This document shows positions 20,096-27,936 of a stretch of 64,000 bases of DNA, one piece after another; position 1 is the first letter of the stretch, and each line of letters opens with the position of its first letter. The DNA is from JAWKIW01 sp041394145. GTDB lineage: Bacteria; Actinomycetota; Acidimicrobiia; Acidimicrobiales; Acidimicrobilacustridaceae. A program made the translations under genes and the position numbers. The DNA is taken from contig JAWKIW010000003.1 in assembly GCA_041394145.1 (NCBI GenBank), forward strand, positions 1-64,000, written 5' to 3'. Under the pieces are notes generated by a model. That model did no database searches, was not told the DNA's origin, and worked only from the letters and a program-made list of their open reading frames with translations.

Positions 20096-20658
20096 TTCAC
20101 CATCTCCCCCAGGTCGACCCCCTCGACCGAGACGTTCACGACCTCGTCGCGGCGGGTGGGCAGGTTCTTGCCGACGAAGTCGGGCCGGATCGGCAGCTCG
20201 CGGTGGCCCCGGTCGACCATCACGGCCAGCTGCACGGCCCGGGCCCGGCCGTAGTCGGTCAGGGCATCGAGGGCGGCCCGGATGGTGCGGCCGGTGAACA
20301 GCACGTCGTCGACCAGCACCACCACCCGACCGGACAGGTCGACGGGGATGTCGGTGACGGCCTCGGGCAGCACCGGCCGCAGGCCGATGTCGTCGCGGTA
20401 GAAGGCGACATCGAGGGTGCCCACCGGCACCTCGACCTCCTCGATGGCCAGCAGCGCCTCGGCCAGCGCCTCGGCCACCGGCACGCCACCGGTCTGCAGC
20501 CCCACCAGCACGACCTCGCCGAGACCGTGGTTGCGCTCGACGATCTCGTGGGCCATCCGCCAGATCGCCCGGTGCATGTCCTCCGCCGTCATGACCCGGG
20601 TGCGGGCAACGAAAACGCCCCCGTACGGGGGCGTCAGACGGCGTTCTCGCTCTGCCAC
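20092..20658 (-). CDS. pyrR: bifunctional pyr operon regulator / uracil phosphoribosyltransferase PyrR
   Basis: PyrR binds UMP/UTP and pyr mRNA to repress the operon; it also has uracil phosphoribosyltransferase activity. The PRPP loop VVLVDDVLFTGRTIRAALD and the C-terminal VDRGHRELPIRPDFVGKN are diagnostic. I place the start at GTG 20658 because GGAAGG lies nine bases upstream, giving 188 residues. With this start a perfect 20-bp palindrome (20615-20634) falls inside codons 9-15. A shorter start at ATG 20592 would leave the palindrome in the leader but has no Shine-Dalgarno. The gene opens the pyr operon, behind nusB. Confidence 0.93.
   Translation of the reverse strand: MAERERRLTPPYGGVFVARTRVMTAEDMHRAIWRMAHEIVERNHGLGEVVLVGLQTGGVPVAEALAEALLAIEEVEVPVGTLDVAFYRDDIGLRPVLPEAVTDIPVDLSGRVVVLVDDVLFTGRTIRAALDALTDYGRARAVQLAVMVDRGHRELPIRPDFVGKNLPTRRDEVVNVSVEGVDLGEMVK
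20611..20634 (-). terminator. GC-rich perfect palindrome with U-run at the 5' end of pyrR (attenuator-like)
   Basis: Bases 20615-20634 form an exact self-complementary 20-mer with an eight-pair GC-rich stem and a GTAC loop. On the transcribed (minus) strand it is followed by TTTTC. This has the form of an intrinsic terminator, placed 24-44 bases past the likely pyrR start codon. Its position just downstream of a PyrR-type binding loop suggests attenuation. Confidence 0.6.
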
Positions 20659-20664
20659 TCGCGT

Positions 20665-20696
20665 GGTCCTTCCTGCCGTACGGGCCTCGCCGGACC
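20665..20696 (-). promoter_or_regulatory. PyrR-binding-loop-like RNA hairpin that includes the pyrR ribosome binding site
   Basis: On the minus strand GGTCC (20696-20692) pairs with GGACC (20669-20665). The interior contains GGCGAGG on the 5' side and GGAAGG on the 3' side, which resembles the conserved UCC-GAGAGG...GAAGGA core of known PyrR-binding loops. The GGAAGG at 20668-20673 is also the Shine-Dalgarno for GTG 20658. PyrR bound here would hide the ribosome site, as in the mycobacterial translational repression model. Resemblance is by eye. Confidence 0.6.
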
Positions 20697-20716
20697 CACT
20701 TCACGGTCAGGACGGC

Positions 20717-20722
20717 ACCCTA
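20717..20722 (-). promoter_or_regulatory. putative -10 box (TAGGGT) of the pyr operon
   Basis: TAGGGT overlaps the nusB stop codon. A transcript starting near 20710 would have a leader of about 50 bases holding just the PyrR-type loop and the ribosome binding site. Confidence 0.35.
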
Positions 20723-21151
20723 GCAGGCTCCGCCGCCACCCCCGCCACGGACCTCGCCGGCCACCGCGGACAGGACCCCGTTCACGAAGCGGCCCGACTC
20801 CTCGGTGCTGTAGGTCTTGGCCAGCTCGACGGCCTCGGAGATGGCCGCCGCGGTGGGCACGTCGGGACGGTGGGCCAGCTCGAACGCGCCCATGCGCAGC
20901 ACAGCCCGGTCGACGGCCGGCATGCGTGGCACCGGCCAGTCGCGCGAGAAGCGCCCCAAGAGCTCGTCGAGCTCGGCGCGGTGGGCATCGACGCCGGTGG
21001 CGAGCTCGGCGGCGAAGGGCTCCGGCGCCAACGGCAGGCCGGCGAGCACCTCGGCGACCCCGCACCCCTTGGCCTCGGCCTCGTACAGCAGCTCGAGGGC
21101 GCGACGGCGTGCCTCCCGGCGGCTGCCGACGCCGCCCTCGTAGGTGCTCAC
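20720..21151 (-). CDS. nusB: transcription antitermination factor NusB
   Basis: NusB with NusE/S10 binds boxA RNA in rRNA leader antitermination. The 143-residue all-helical protein has SRREARRRALELLYEAEAKG at the N-terminus, the central MPAVDRAVLRMGAFEL and the C-terminal ISEAVELAKTYSTEESGRFV followed by NGVL, all standard. It ends in a glycine run. GTG 21151 overlaps the efp stop (GTGA), so efp-nusB are coupled. Its stop codon overlaps the putative pyrR promoter. Confidence 0.95.
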   Translation of the reverse strand: MSTYEGGVGSRREARRRALELLYEAEAKGCGVAEVLAGLPLAPEPFAAELATGVDAHRAELDELLGRFSRDWPVPRMPAVDRAVLRMGAFELAHRPDVPTAAAISEAVELAKTYSTEESGRFVNGVLSAVAGEVRGGGGGGAC

Positions 21152-21711
21152 GCCTTGCTCAGGTAGTCACCCGTGCGGGTGTCGACCTTGACCTTCTCCC
21201 CCGGGTTGATGAACAGCGGCACCTGCACCACGAGGCCGGTCTCGAGGGTGGCCGGCTTGCGGGCCCCCGACACCCGGTCGCCTTGGACACCGGGCTCGGT
21301 GTCGGCCACGGTGAGCTCGACGGCGGCGGGCAGGTCGATGCCGACGATCTCGTCCTGGTACATGAGCAGGACCGGGCTGGCCCCCTCGACGAGGTAGCTG
21401 GCGGCGCCGCCGAGCTGGCCGGCGCCCACGTGCAGCTGCTCGTAGGTGGTGTTGTCCATGAACACGTAGTCCTCGCCATCGCGGTAGAGGTACTGCATCT
21501 CCCGCTTGTCGATGACGGCTCGCTCGACCTTCTCACCGGCGCGGAAGGTGCGTTCGAGCACGGCCCCGGTGCGGGCGTTCTTGAGCGTGGTGCGCACGAA
21601 GGCGCCGCCCTTGCCCGGCTTGACGTGCTGGAACTCGACGACCTGGAACAGCCCCTCGCCGAGGTCGAGGGTCATGCCGTTCTTGAGGTCGTTGGTGGTG
21701 ATGGCGGCCAT
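21148..21711 (-). CDS. efp: translation elongation factor P
   Basis: EF-P rescues ribosomes stalled on polyproline. 187 residues in three beta-barrel domains. The tip loop reads HVKPGKGGAFVR, with the lysine that is modified or acts directly. DNTTYEQLHV and the C-terminal VQVPLFINPGEKVKVDTRTG are canonical. ATG 21711 begins 20 bp after the peptidase stop. The pepP-efp-nusB order is conserved in many bacteria. Confidence 0.97.
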   Translation of the reverse strand: MAAITTNDLKNGMTLDLGEGLFQVVEFQHVKPGKGGAFVRTTLKNARTGAVLERTFRAGEKVERAVIDKREMQYLYRDGEDYVFMDNTTYEQLHVGAGQLGGAASYLVEGASPVLLMYQDEIVGIDLPAAVELTVADTEPGVQGDRVSGARKPATLETGLVVQVPLFINPGEKVKVDTRTGDYLSKA

Positions 21712-21731
21712 CGCGGGGGTCGGGCTCCTTC

Positions 21732-22844
21732 CTACACCGCGGCGCGCTTGGGCGTGCGGGTGAGTGGGCGGCAGCCGCCGTCGGTGACGAGGAGCGTGTC
21801 CTCGATGCGCACCCCACCGTGGTCGGGGAGGTACACCCCCGGCTCGACGGTGACGACGTTGCCGGCGGCGAGCGTAGCATCGCCCGTCGCCGCCACCCGC
21901 GGGGCCTCGTGGATGTCGAGGCCCACGCCGTGACCGGTGGCGTGCAGGAACGCCTCGCCCCAGCCGGCGGCGGCGATGACAGACCGGCAGGCCTGGTCGA
22001 CGTCCGCTGCGGCCGCCCCCGGGGCCACCGCGTCGACGCCGGCCTGCTGGGCCTCGGCGACGACGTCCCACATGCGCTGCTGGGTGGCCGTGGGCTCGCC
22101 GACCACGACGGTGCGGGTCATGTCGGAGCAGTAGCCGTCGACGACGGCGCCGAAGTCGATGACGACGAGGTCGCCTTCGGCGATGCGGCGCGACGAGGGC
22201 CGGGCGTGGGGCTTGGCCCCGTTGGGCCCGGCCGCGACGATCGTCTCGAACGAGGGACCCACCGCACCCAGGCGGCGCATCTCGGTGTCGAGCTCGAGGG
22301 CCACCTCGGCCTCGGTCGGGCCCTCCCGCAACCGGGACCGGACGTGGGCCAGGGCGTCGTCCGCGATGCGCGCGGCGGCGGCCATCCGGGCGACCTCGCC
22401 CTCGTCCTTGACGAGGCGCAGGCCCTCGACCAGGCCGGTGGTGGCCACCAGCTCGGTGCTCCCGAACCACTCCTCGGCGTAGCGGCGCTGCTGCGCCCAG
22501 CTCACGTGCTCGGCTTCGAGGCCGATGCGGGCGGTGCCGGCGTCGGCGACGGCGCCCGCCACGACCTGGCGCTGCTCGGTGCCGGTGATCTCGACGCGGG
22601 CCTCGACCCCGGCCGCCGCGAGCTGCTCGGCCGCCTGGTCCCGGTAGCGGCCGTCGGACACGAACAGCAGACCGTCGGACGTGACGAGGAGCAGCCCGGC
22701 CGAGCCCGTGAACCCGGTGAGGTACCGCAGGTTGACCAGATGGGTGACGAGCAGGGCGTCACAACCGGCGCCGGCCATCGCGACCCGCAGGCGGTCGACC
22801 CGGGGGGCGACGCGCATGGGCGGAAGGTCGAGGTCGACGCTCAC
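21732..22844 (-). CDS. pepP: Xaa-Pro aminopeptidase / creatinase-fold M24 peptidase
   Basis: Removes N-terminal residues preceding proline; cytosolic metallopeptidase. The 370-residue protein has an N-terminal creatinase domain (YLTGFTGSAGLLLV) and the pita-bread catalytic domain. Metal ligands are visible in VVIDFGAVVDGYCSDMTRT (two Asp), ATGHGVGLDIHE (His), VTVEPGVYLP (Glu) and VRIEDTLLV (Glu). GTG 22844 overlaps the aroQ stop (GTGA). Its placement before efp is a typical context. Confidence 0.92.
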   Translation of the reverse strand: MSVDLDLPPMRVAPRVDRLRVAMAGAGCDALLVTHLVNLRYLTGFTGSAGLLLVTSDGLLFVSDGRYRDQAAEQLAAAGVEARVEITGTEQRQVVAGAVADAGTARIGLEAEHVSWAQQRRYAEEWFGSTELVATTGLVEGLRLVKDEGEVARMAAAARIADDALAHVRSRLREGPTEAEVALELDTEMRRLGAVGPSFETIVAAGPNGAKPHARPSSRRIAEGDLVVIDFGAVVDGYCSDMTRTVVVGEPTATQQRMWDVVAEAQQAGVDAVAPGAAAADVDQACRSVIAAAGWGEAFLHATGHGVGLDIHEAPRVAATGDATLAAGNVVTVEPGVYLPDHGGVRIEDTLLVTDGGCRPLTRTPKRAAV

Positions 22845-23305
22845 GTCCCGCGGCCGCCCGCCAGCAGCGCGGCCACCGCCTCGAGGGCCAACCGGTAGCC
22901 GTCGCCGCCGAACCCGGTGATGGTGCCGGTGGCCACCGGCGCCACCACCGAGGTGTGCCGCCACGCCTCCCGGCCCTGGGGATTGGAGAGGTGCAGCTCG
23001 ACGACCGGGCCGTCGAAGGTGGCGAGGGCGTCGTGGATGGCCCAGGCGTAGTGGGTGAAGGCACCGGGGTTGATCACGATGGCGGCGCAGCGACCCCGTG
23101 CTCCCTGGATGGCGTCGACGAGATCGCCCTCGTGGTTGCTCTGGACGTGCTCGAGCACCAGGCCGTGCGCCTCGGCCACCGCCCGGGCCGTGGCCTCGTG
23201 ATCGGTGAGGGTCGCCGAGCCGTAGACCTCGGGCTCGCGGATGCCCAACAGGTTCAGGTTCGGCCCCGACACCAGCAGCACCACGGGCGACGCGGGGGCG
23301 CTCAC
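22841..23305 (-). CDS. aroQ: 3-dehydroquinate dehydratase, type II
   Basis: Third step of the shikimate pathway. The 154-residue type II enzyme starts LLVSGPNLNLLGIREPEVYG, containing the catalytic-tyrosine loop, followed by VQSNHEGDLVDAIQ, INPGAFTHYAWAIHDAL and the catalytic histidine in VELHLSNP. It overlaps aroB at its start and pepP at its end by four bases each. Confidence 0.96.
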   Translation of the reverse strand: MSAPASPVVLLVSGPNLNLLGIREPEVYGSATLTDHEATARAVAEAHGLVLEHVQSNHEGDLVDAIQGARGRCAAIVINPGAFTHYAWAIHDALATFDGPVVELHLSNPQGREAWRHTSVVAPVATGTITGFGGDGYRLALEAVAALLAGGRGT

Positions 23306-24318
23306 GGCCGGATCCGTTCGAAGGCCTCGTCGATCACCGACCGGGGGATCCCGGTGACCGGCTCGACGCCGTCGGGGCCGTCGAGCACGAAGGTGACGCC
23401 GTCGACGGCCTTCTTGTCGCGGCCGAACAGCGCGACCAGCTCGTCTTCGTCGACGTCGGCGGGCAACGTCGACGGCAGGTCGTAGGCGGCGACCACCCGC
23501 CGGTGCTCGGCCACCCGCGCCGCGTCGATGCGCCCGAGCAGGGCGGCCAGCTCGGCGGCGAACACGAGCCCGATCGCCACGGCCTCGCCGTGCCGGAGGT
23601 CGTACCGGCCGGCGGTCTCGAGGGCGTGGGCGAGCGTGTGGCCGTAGTTGAGGGTGGCCCGCCTCCCGCCCTCGCGCTCGTCGGCGGCCACCACCTCCGC
23701 CTTGATGCGCACGCAGGCGGCCACCCGCTCGGGCAGCGCCAGCTCGTCGAGGTCGCCCCCGCCGAGGAAGTGGTACTTGGCCAGCTCGCCCAGGCCCGAG
23801 CGGTACTCGCGGGGGGCCATGGTGGCGAGCACGTCGGTGTCGCACAGCACCGCACTCGGCTGCCAGAACGCACCGACCAGGTTCTTGCCCTCCGGCAGGT
23901 TGACGCCGGTCTTGCCGCCGATGGCCGCGTCGATCTGGCCGAGCAGCGTCGTGGAGACGAAGACCACGGGCACACCCCGGTGGTAGACGGCGGCGGTGAA
24001 GCCGCCGGTGTCGGTGACCACGCCGCCGCCCACGGCCACCACCGCGTCGCCGCGGGTGAGGCCCCACTGGGCCAGCTCGCGGCACAGGCGCTCGACGGTG
24101 GCCAGCGTCTTGGCCTCCTCGCCGTCGCCCATGGTGAACACCCGGTGCTCACGACCGGGATCGACCTCGACCGGCAGCCCCGACTGGGTGATCACGGCCA
24201 CCCGCTTGGCCGACGCCGGCACCACCGCGGCCAGCTCGTGGCGGGCGCCGGGGCCGACGAGCACGTCGTAGGAGCGGTCGCCGAGGCCGACGGGCACCCG
24301 CAGCAGCGACCCGCTCAC
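23302..24318 (-). CDS. aroB: 3-dehydroquinate synthase
   Basis: Converts DAHP to 3-dehydroquinate with NAD and a divalent metal. 338 residues. NAD-binding GGGVVTDTGGFTAAVYHRG, active site LLGQIDAAIGGKTGVN, and metal ligands around NYGHTLAHALE and GLGELAKYHF. GTG 24318 overlaps the aroK stop; stop overlaps aroQ. The aroC-aroK-aroB-aroQ order is the standard actinobacterial shikimate block. Confidence 0.96.
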   Translation of the reverse strand: MSGSLLRVPVGLGDRSYDVLVGPGARHELAAVVPASAKRVAVITQSGLPVEVDPGREHRVFTMGDGEEAKTLATVERLCRELAQWGLTRGDAVVAVGGGVVTDTGGFTAAVYHRGVPVVFVSTTLLGQIDAAIGGKTGVNLPEGKNLVGAFWQPSAVLCDTDVLATMAPREYRSGLGELAKYHFLGGGDLDELALPERVAACVRIKAEVVAADEREGGRRATLNYGHTLAHALETAGRYDLRHGEAVAIGLVFAAELAALLGRIDAARVAEHRRVVAAYDLPSTLPADVDEDELVALFGRDKKAVDGVTFVLDGPDGVEPVTGIPRSVIDEAFERIRP

Positions 24319-24845
24319 CGCACCGACTCCCGCGATGCCAGGGCCACCAGGCGCTCGACGATGTCGTCGAGCCGCACCTCGTCCGTCTCGATCACCTCGT
24401 CGGCGACCTCGAGGTACAGGGGCTCGCGCTCGGCGGCGAGGCGGGTCAGCGTCGTCGCGGCATCGTCGTCGAGCAGGGGCCGGTGCCCGCCCACGACGGC
24501 CCGCTCGGCGAGGACACCTGGCCTCGCCCGCAGCCACACCACGGTGCCCGCCCCCCGCATGGCCGCCCGGTTCTCCGGGTCGAGCACGGTGCCGCCGGCC
24601 GCCGCGATCACCGCCGGCTCGGCACCGGCCAGCGCCGCCCGCACGACGTCGGACTCCAGTCGACGGAAGGCGGGCTCGCCCTCGTGGGCGAAGATGTCGC
24701 GCACGGTCCGTCCGGTGCGCGCCTCGATCTCGGCGTCGCTGTCGAGGAAGGGGCGCCCCAGGGCCGCGGCGGCCAGGGTGCCCGCGGTGGTCTTGCCGGC
24801 GCCCATCATCCCGACCAGCACGAGGTGCGGGCCCCGGACGGTCAC
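24315..24845 (-). CDS. aroK: shikimate kinase
   Basis: Phosphorylates shikimate. 176 residues. Walker A LVGMMGAGKTTAG, shikimate-binding DSDAEIEARTGRTVRDIF and GEPAFRRLES, the AAGGTVLDPEN loop and the lid region AVVGGHRPLL. Overlaps aroC upstream and aroB downstream by four bases each. Confidence 0.96.
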   Translation of the reverse strand: MTVRGPHLVLVGMMGAGKTTAGTLAAAALGRPFLDSDAEIEARTGRTVRDIFAHEGEPAFRRLESDVVRAALAGAEPAVIAAAGGTVLDPENRAAMRGAGTVVWLRARPGVLAERAVVGGHRPLLDDDAATTLTRLAAEREPLYLEVADEVIETDEVRLDDIVERLVALASRESVR

Positions 24846-26113
24846 CTGGACCCCCCGTCGCCGGCGTCGCCGCCATCGAGGTCGAAGGCCTGGTCGGCCC
24901 GCCAGTTGAGGTCGTCGCCGCCCTCCGCCCGCTCCCCCACCCGGCGAGCCGCGGCGGCCACGTCGGCGCGGTAGGCCTCGGCGTTGCGGACCAGCTCGCC
25001 CAGGGAGTCACCACCGAACTTGCGGGTGGCCTCGTCGGCGAGCACGAGCGCCGTCATCGTCTCGGCCACGACCCCCATGGCGGGCACGGCGGTGACGTCG
25101 GTGCGCTCCTTGAACGACACCGTCTCGGCCTTGGTGGCCGTGTCGACGGTGGCCAGCACGGGCCGGTTCAAGGTGGCCAGCGGCTTCATGGCGACGTGGG
25201 CGACGATGACCTCGCCGGTGGAGATGCCGCCTTCGATGCCGCCGGCGTTGGTGCTGGTGCGGCGATAGGCACCGGCAGCCTCGTCCCAGATGATCGGGTC
25301 GTGGGCCTCGCTCCCCGGTCGGCGCGCCACGTCGAAGCCGTCGCCGATCTCGACGCCCTTGACGGCCTGGATGCTCATGAGGGCCCGGGCGAGGAGGGCG
25401 TCGAGCTTGCGGTCCCAGTGCACGTGGCTGCCGAGGCCGACCGGCACGCCGTAGGCCAGCACCTCCACCACCCCGCCGAGGGAGTCACCGGCCTTGGCCG
25501 CCACCTTGATCGCCTCGACCATGGCGTCGGCGGCGCCCGGGTCGGTGCAGCGCACCTCGGACTCGTCGACCGCGAGGAGCTCGTCGGGACCGGGGCGGTG
25601 CGCCACCGAGGCCGCCACGTCGCCGAGCGAGATCACGTGGGAGCCGACGCGCACACCCAGGTGACCGAGGAGCAGCTTCGCCAGGGTGCCGGCGGCCACG
25701 CGGGCGGCGGTCTCGCGGGCCGACGCCCGCTCGAGCACGTCTCGGGCGTCGGTGAACCCGTACTTCTGCATGCCGGCGAGGTCGGCGTGGCCCGGGCGTG
25801 GCGCGGTGAGCGGCGTGGCCGTGGCGCCGGGCGCCGGTGACATCTCCTCGTTCCACTTGCCCCGGTCCCACTCGGCGTTGGCGATCTCGATCGCCACCGG
25901 GGAGCCGAGGGTCCGGCCGTGGCGGACCCCGCCCACGAGGGTGACCTCGTCGCGCTCGAAGCGCATGCGGGGGCCGCGGCCGTAGCCGAGGCGGCGACGG
26001 GCCAGCTCGGCCTGCACGTCCTCCACGGTCACGGGCAGCCCGGCGGGCAGGCCCTCGACGATCACGACGAGCGCCCGCCCGTGGGACTCCCCCGCGGTCA
26101 GGAAGCGGAGCAC
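24842..26113 (-). CDS. aroC: chorismate synthase
   Basis: Final shikimate-pathway step, producing chorismate with reduced FMN. The 423-residue protein shows FLTAGESHGRALVVIVEGLP, RPGHADLAGMQKYG, ERASARETAARVAAGTLA (family signature) and the C-terminal MGVVAETMTALVLADEATRK. GTG 26113 has TAGCCT seven bases upstream and no Shine-Dalgarno, so the aro operon probably starts with a leaderless transcript here. It may continue through efp-nusB toward pyrR. Confidence 0.97.
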   Translation of the reverse strand: MLRFLTAGESHGRALVVIVEGLPAGLPVTVEDVQAELARRRLGYGRGPRMRFERDEVTLVGGVRHGRTLGSPVAIEIANAEWDRGKWNEEMSPAPGATATPLTAPRPGHADLAGMQKYGFTDARDVLERASARETAARVAAGTLAKLLLGHLGVRVGSHVISLGDVAASVAHRPGPDELLAVDESEVRCTDPGAADAMVEAIKVAAKAGDSLGGVVEVLAYGVPVGLGSHVHWDRKLDALLARALMSIQAVKGVEIGDGFDVARRPGSEAHDPIIWDEAAGAYRRTSTNAGGIEGGISTGEVIVAHVAMKPLATLNRPVLATVDTATKAETVSFKERTDVTAVPAMGVVAETMTALVLADEATRKFGGDSLGELVRNAEAYRADVAAAARRVGERAEGGDDLNWRADQAFDLDGGDAGDGGSR

Positions 26114-26120
26114 GGCGGCA

Positions 26121-26126
26121 AGGCTA
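26121..26126 (-). promoter_or_regulatory. putative -10 box (TAGCCT) of the aroC operon
   Basis: TAGCCT, seven bases, GTG of aroC; leaderless arrangement identical to that of rarA. Confidence 0.45.
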
Positions 26127-26135
26127 CTGGGCCGG

Positions 26136-26825
26136 TCAGCGGTTCAGGATCGGGTTGGCGAGCAGCACCACGACCACGGTGCCGACGGCGATGAAGGGAC
26201 CGAAGGGGTAGGCCCTCGACCGCTTGCGGGCGATGAACAGCCCGATGCCGACGACCGAGCCCAGCACGAAGCCGACGATCATCCCCCACAGCACGATGAC
26301 CATCACCTCCTGGTAGGAGGCGGCCAGCCAACCGAGCGAGAGCCCGAGCACCGCGGCCAGCTTCACGTCGCCGAAGCCCATGGCCCGGGGCGAGATCAGG
26401 TGGAAGACCAGCAGCACGCCGAAGTACATCGCCGCCCCGGCCAGCGCGAAGCGGATGAGGCCGGCGTCGCTGTCGAGCACCGACGTGATCACCACCAGCA
26501 CGAGGGCCACGAGGAACGTCGGCACGACGATGCGGTCGGGCAGGCGGAGCACCTCGAGATCGATCACGGCGAGGGCGACGAGCGACCCGAAGATCACCAG
26601 GTACGTGACGAGCTGCAGCACCGGCGCCTCGGAGAAGCGCACGGCGGCCAGCCCGTACAGCACGAGGAGCAGCACGTGCATGGTGAGGTACTTGCCGTGC
26701 AGGCGCGGGCCGGGGAGGTCGGCGAACAGCGGCAGGCGATCGGGGACGCGGTCGACCAGCAGGCCGGCGAGCCAGCCGGCCGGAAGGGCGAGCCCGAGGC
26801 ACACCGCGAGGCGGGCGGCGTTCAC
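26136..26825 (-). CDS. type IV prepilin peptidase (A24 family)
   Basis: Membrane aspartic peptidase that cleaves class III signal peptides of type IV pilins. 229 residues with about seven hydrophobic segments. The first catalytic aspartate is in AVIDLEVLRLPD and the second in the diagnostic GFGDVKLAAVLGLSLG. The cytoplasmic methylase domain with its CxxC zinc motifs is absent, so it may cleave but not N-methylate. No pilin or pilus ATPase genes are in the window. It lies 37 bp after the DUF4388 gene and 22 bp before aroC. Confidence 0.9.
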   Translation of the reverse strand: MNAARLAVCLGLALPAGWLAGLLVDRVPDRLPLFADLPGPRLHGKYLTMHVLLLVLYGLAAVRFSEAPVLQLVTYLVIFGSLVALAVIDLEVLRLPDRIVVPTFLVALVLVVITSVLDSDAGLIRFALAGAAMYFGVLLVFHLISPRAMGFGDVKLAAVLGLSLGWLAASYQEVMVIVLWGMIVGFVLGSVVGIGLFIARKRSRAYPFGPFIAVGTVVVVLLANPILNR

Positions 26826-26862
26826 GTGGCGGGCCCCTCGCGTCGGGGACCCGGTCGTGCGC

Positions 26863-27876
26863 TCAGGAGCTCACCGACCCCAGGAACTTGAGGAGCAGGT
26901 CGCGGTTGATCGGATCCTCGTCCTCGTCGACCTCGGCGAGGGCAGCCTCGCGCTCTTCCGGGGTGGCGGCCTTGGCCGCCGCCGCCACCGCCTTGGCGGC
27001 CTTCGGGCTCAGGTTGGCGAGCTGGCGGGCGATCTCGGCGGCGTCGCTGGCATCGGGCACCTCCGCCGCGGGTGCCGCTTCGGCCACCGGCGAGGAGGCG
27101 ATGTCGGCCGTCGACGGGATCGGCGGCTCGTCGATGACGAGCGCACCGGGGTCGAAGGTCTCGGTGGCGGCCTCGGCGGGCGGCGGTGGCACGGTCCCGG
27201 GCTCGGCGAGCACCTCCTCCACCTCCACCGCGGGGGCCGCCGCGACGGGCGCCGGCGCCGGCGCCGGAGCGACGTCGTCGCGGGGCTCGCCCACCGTCAC
27301 CAGCCCGAGCTCGACGAGGTCCTTGACCGAGCGCGACACCGGCAGCTCGCCGAGCGACAGCGACTCGCCCAGACGCCCCACGCTCGTGCCGCCGGCCACC
27401 GCCACGAGGGTCTTCCAGCGGTCCGCCGTGACCGTGACCTCCTCGCCCGGCAGCGACTCGTTGAGCTGCACCCAGTGGTCGAGGGAGGGAACCACGGCCT
27501 CGATGCCCTTCCACTCGTCGAGCATCTTCTCGGCGGCGTCGAGGGTGGACTCGACCTCCGCCGGCGACCCCTTGGCGTCGGGCGCGGCGTCGGCCACGAA
27601 CTCGAAGTCGCCCTCCTTGAACCGCAGCAGCTCGAACAGCACCTCGTCGGCACCGTCGGCGTGGGGGGCGCCACTGGCGTCGCCGCCCACGATGGAACCT
27701 CCCTCGACGAAGATCGCCCCGGTCCCCCGGGACCCGTCGAGGCGAAGGCAACCGGTCTTCTTGGTCGACGCGAGCAGACGCAGCACGTCGGGGAGGGCGA
27801 ACGTCTCGATGGTGCCCGAGAGAGCCACGATGACCTCCGAGTCGGATGTGGGCGATGCGGACGGCAGCGCTCCCAT
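26863..27876 (-). CDS. DUF4388 (PATAN-like) domain protein
   Basis: About 337 residues. The N-terminus (LSGTIETFALPDVLRLL, KKTGCLRL, GAIFVEGGSIVGG) is the DUF4388/PATAN domain found in regulatory proteins of gliding, pili and surface systems. The middle is an acidic Ala/Pro linker, and the end (LSPKAAKAVAAAAKAATPEE, LLKFLG) is helical. No membrane segment. I chose ATG 27876; GTG 27882 and TTG 27900 are in frame alternatives and none has a good ribosome site. Its position beside the prepilin peptidase fits a role in pilus or surface regulation, but this is inference. Confidence 0.75.
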   Translation of the reverse strand: MGALPSASPTSDSEVIVALSGTIETFALPDVLRLLASTKKTGCLRLDGSRGTGAIFVEGGSIVGGDASGAPHADGADEVLFELLRFKEGDFEFVADAAPDAKGSPAEVESTLDAAEKMLDEWKGIEAVVPSLDHWVQLNESLPGEEVTVTADRWKTLVAVAGGTSVGRLGESLSLGELPVSRSVKDLVELGLVTVGEPRDDVAPAPAPAPVAAAPAVEVEEVLAEPGTVPPPPAEAATETFDPGALVIDEPPIPSTADIASSPVAEAAPAAEVPDASDAAEIARQLANLSPKAAKAVAAAAKAATPEEREAALAEVDEDEDPINRDLLLKFLGSVSS

Positions 27877-27936
27877 CGGCACCGAACCGCCGCTTTTCAA
27901 GCGATAGCCGGCCGGGCCGGCGAGGAAGGCCGCATG

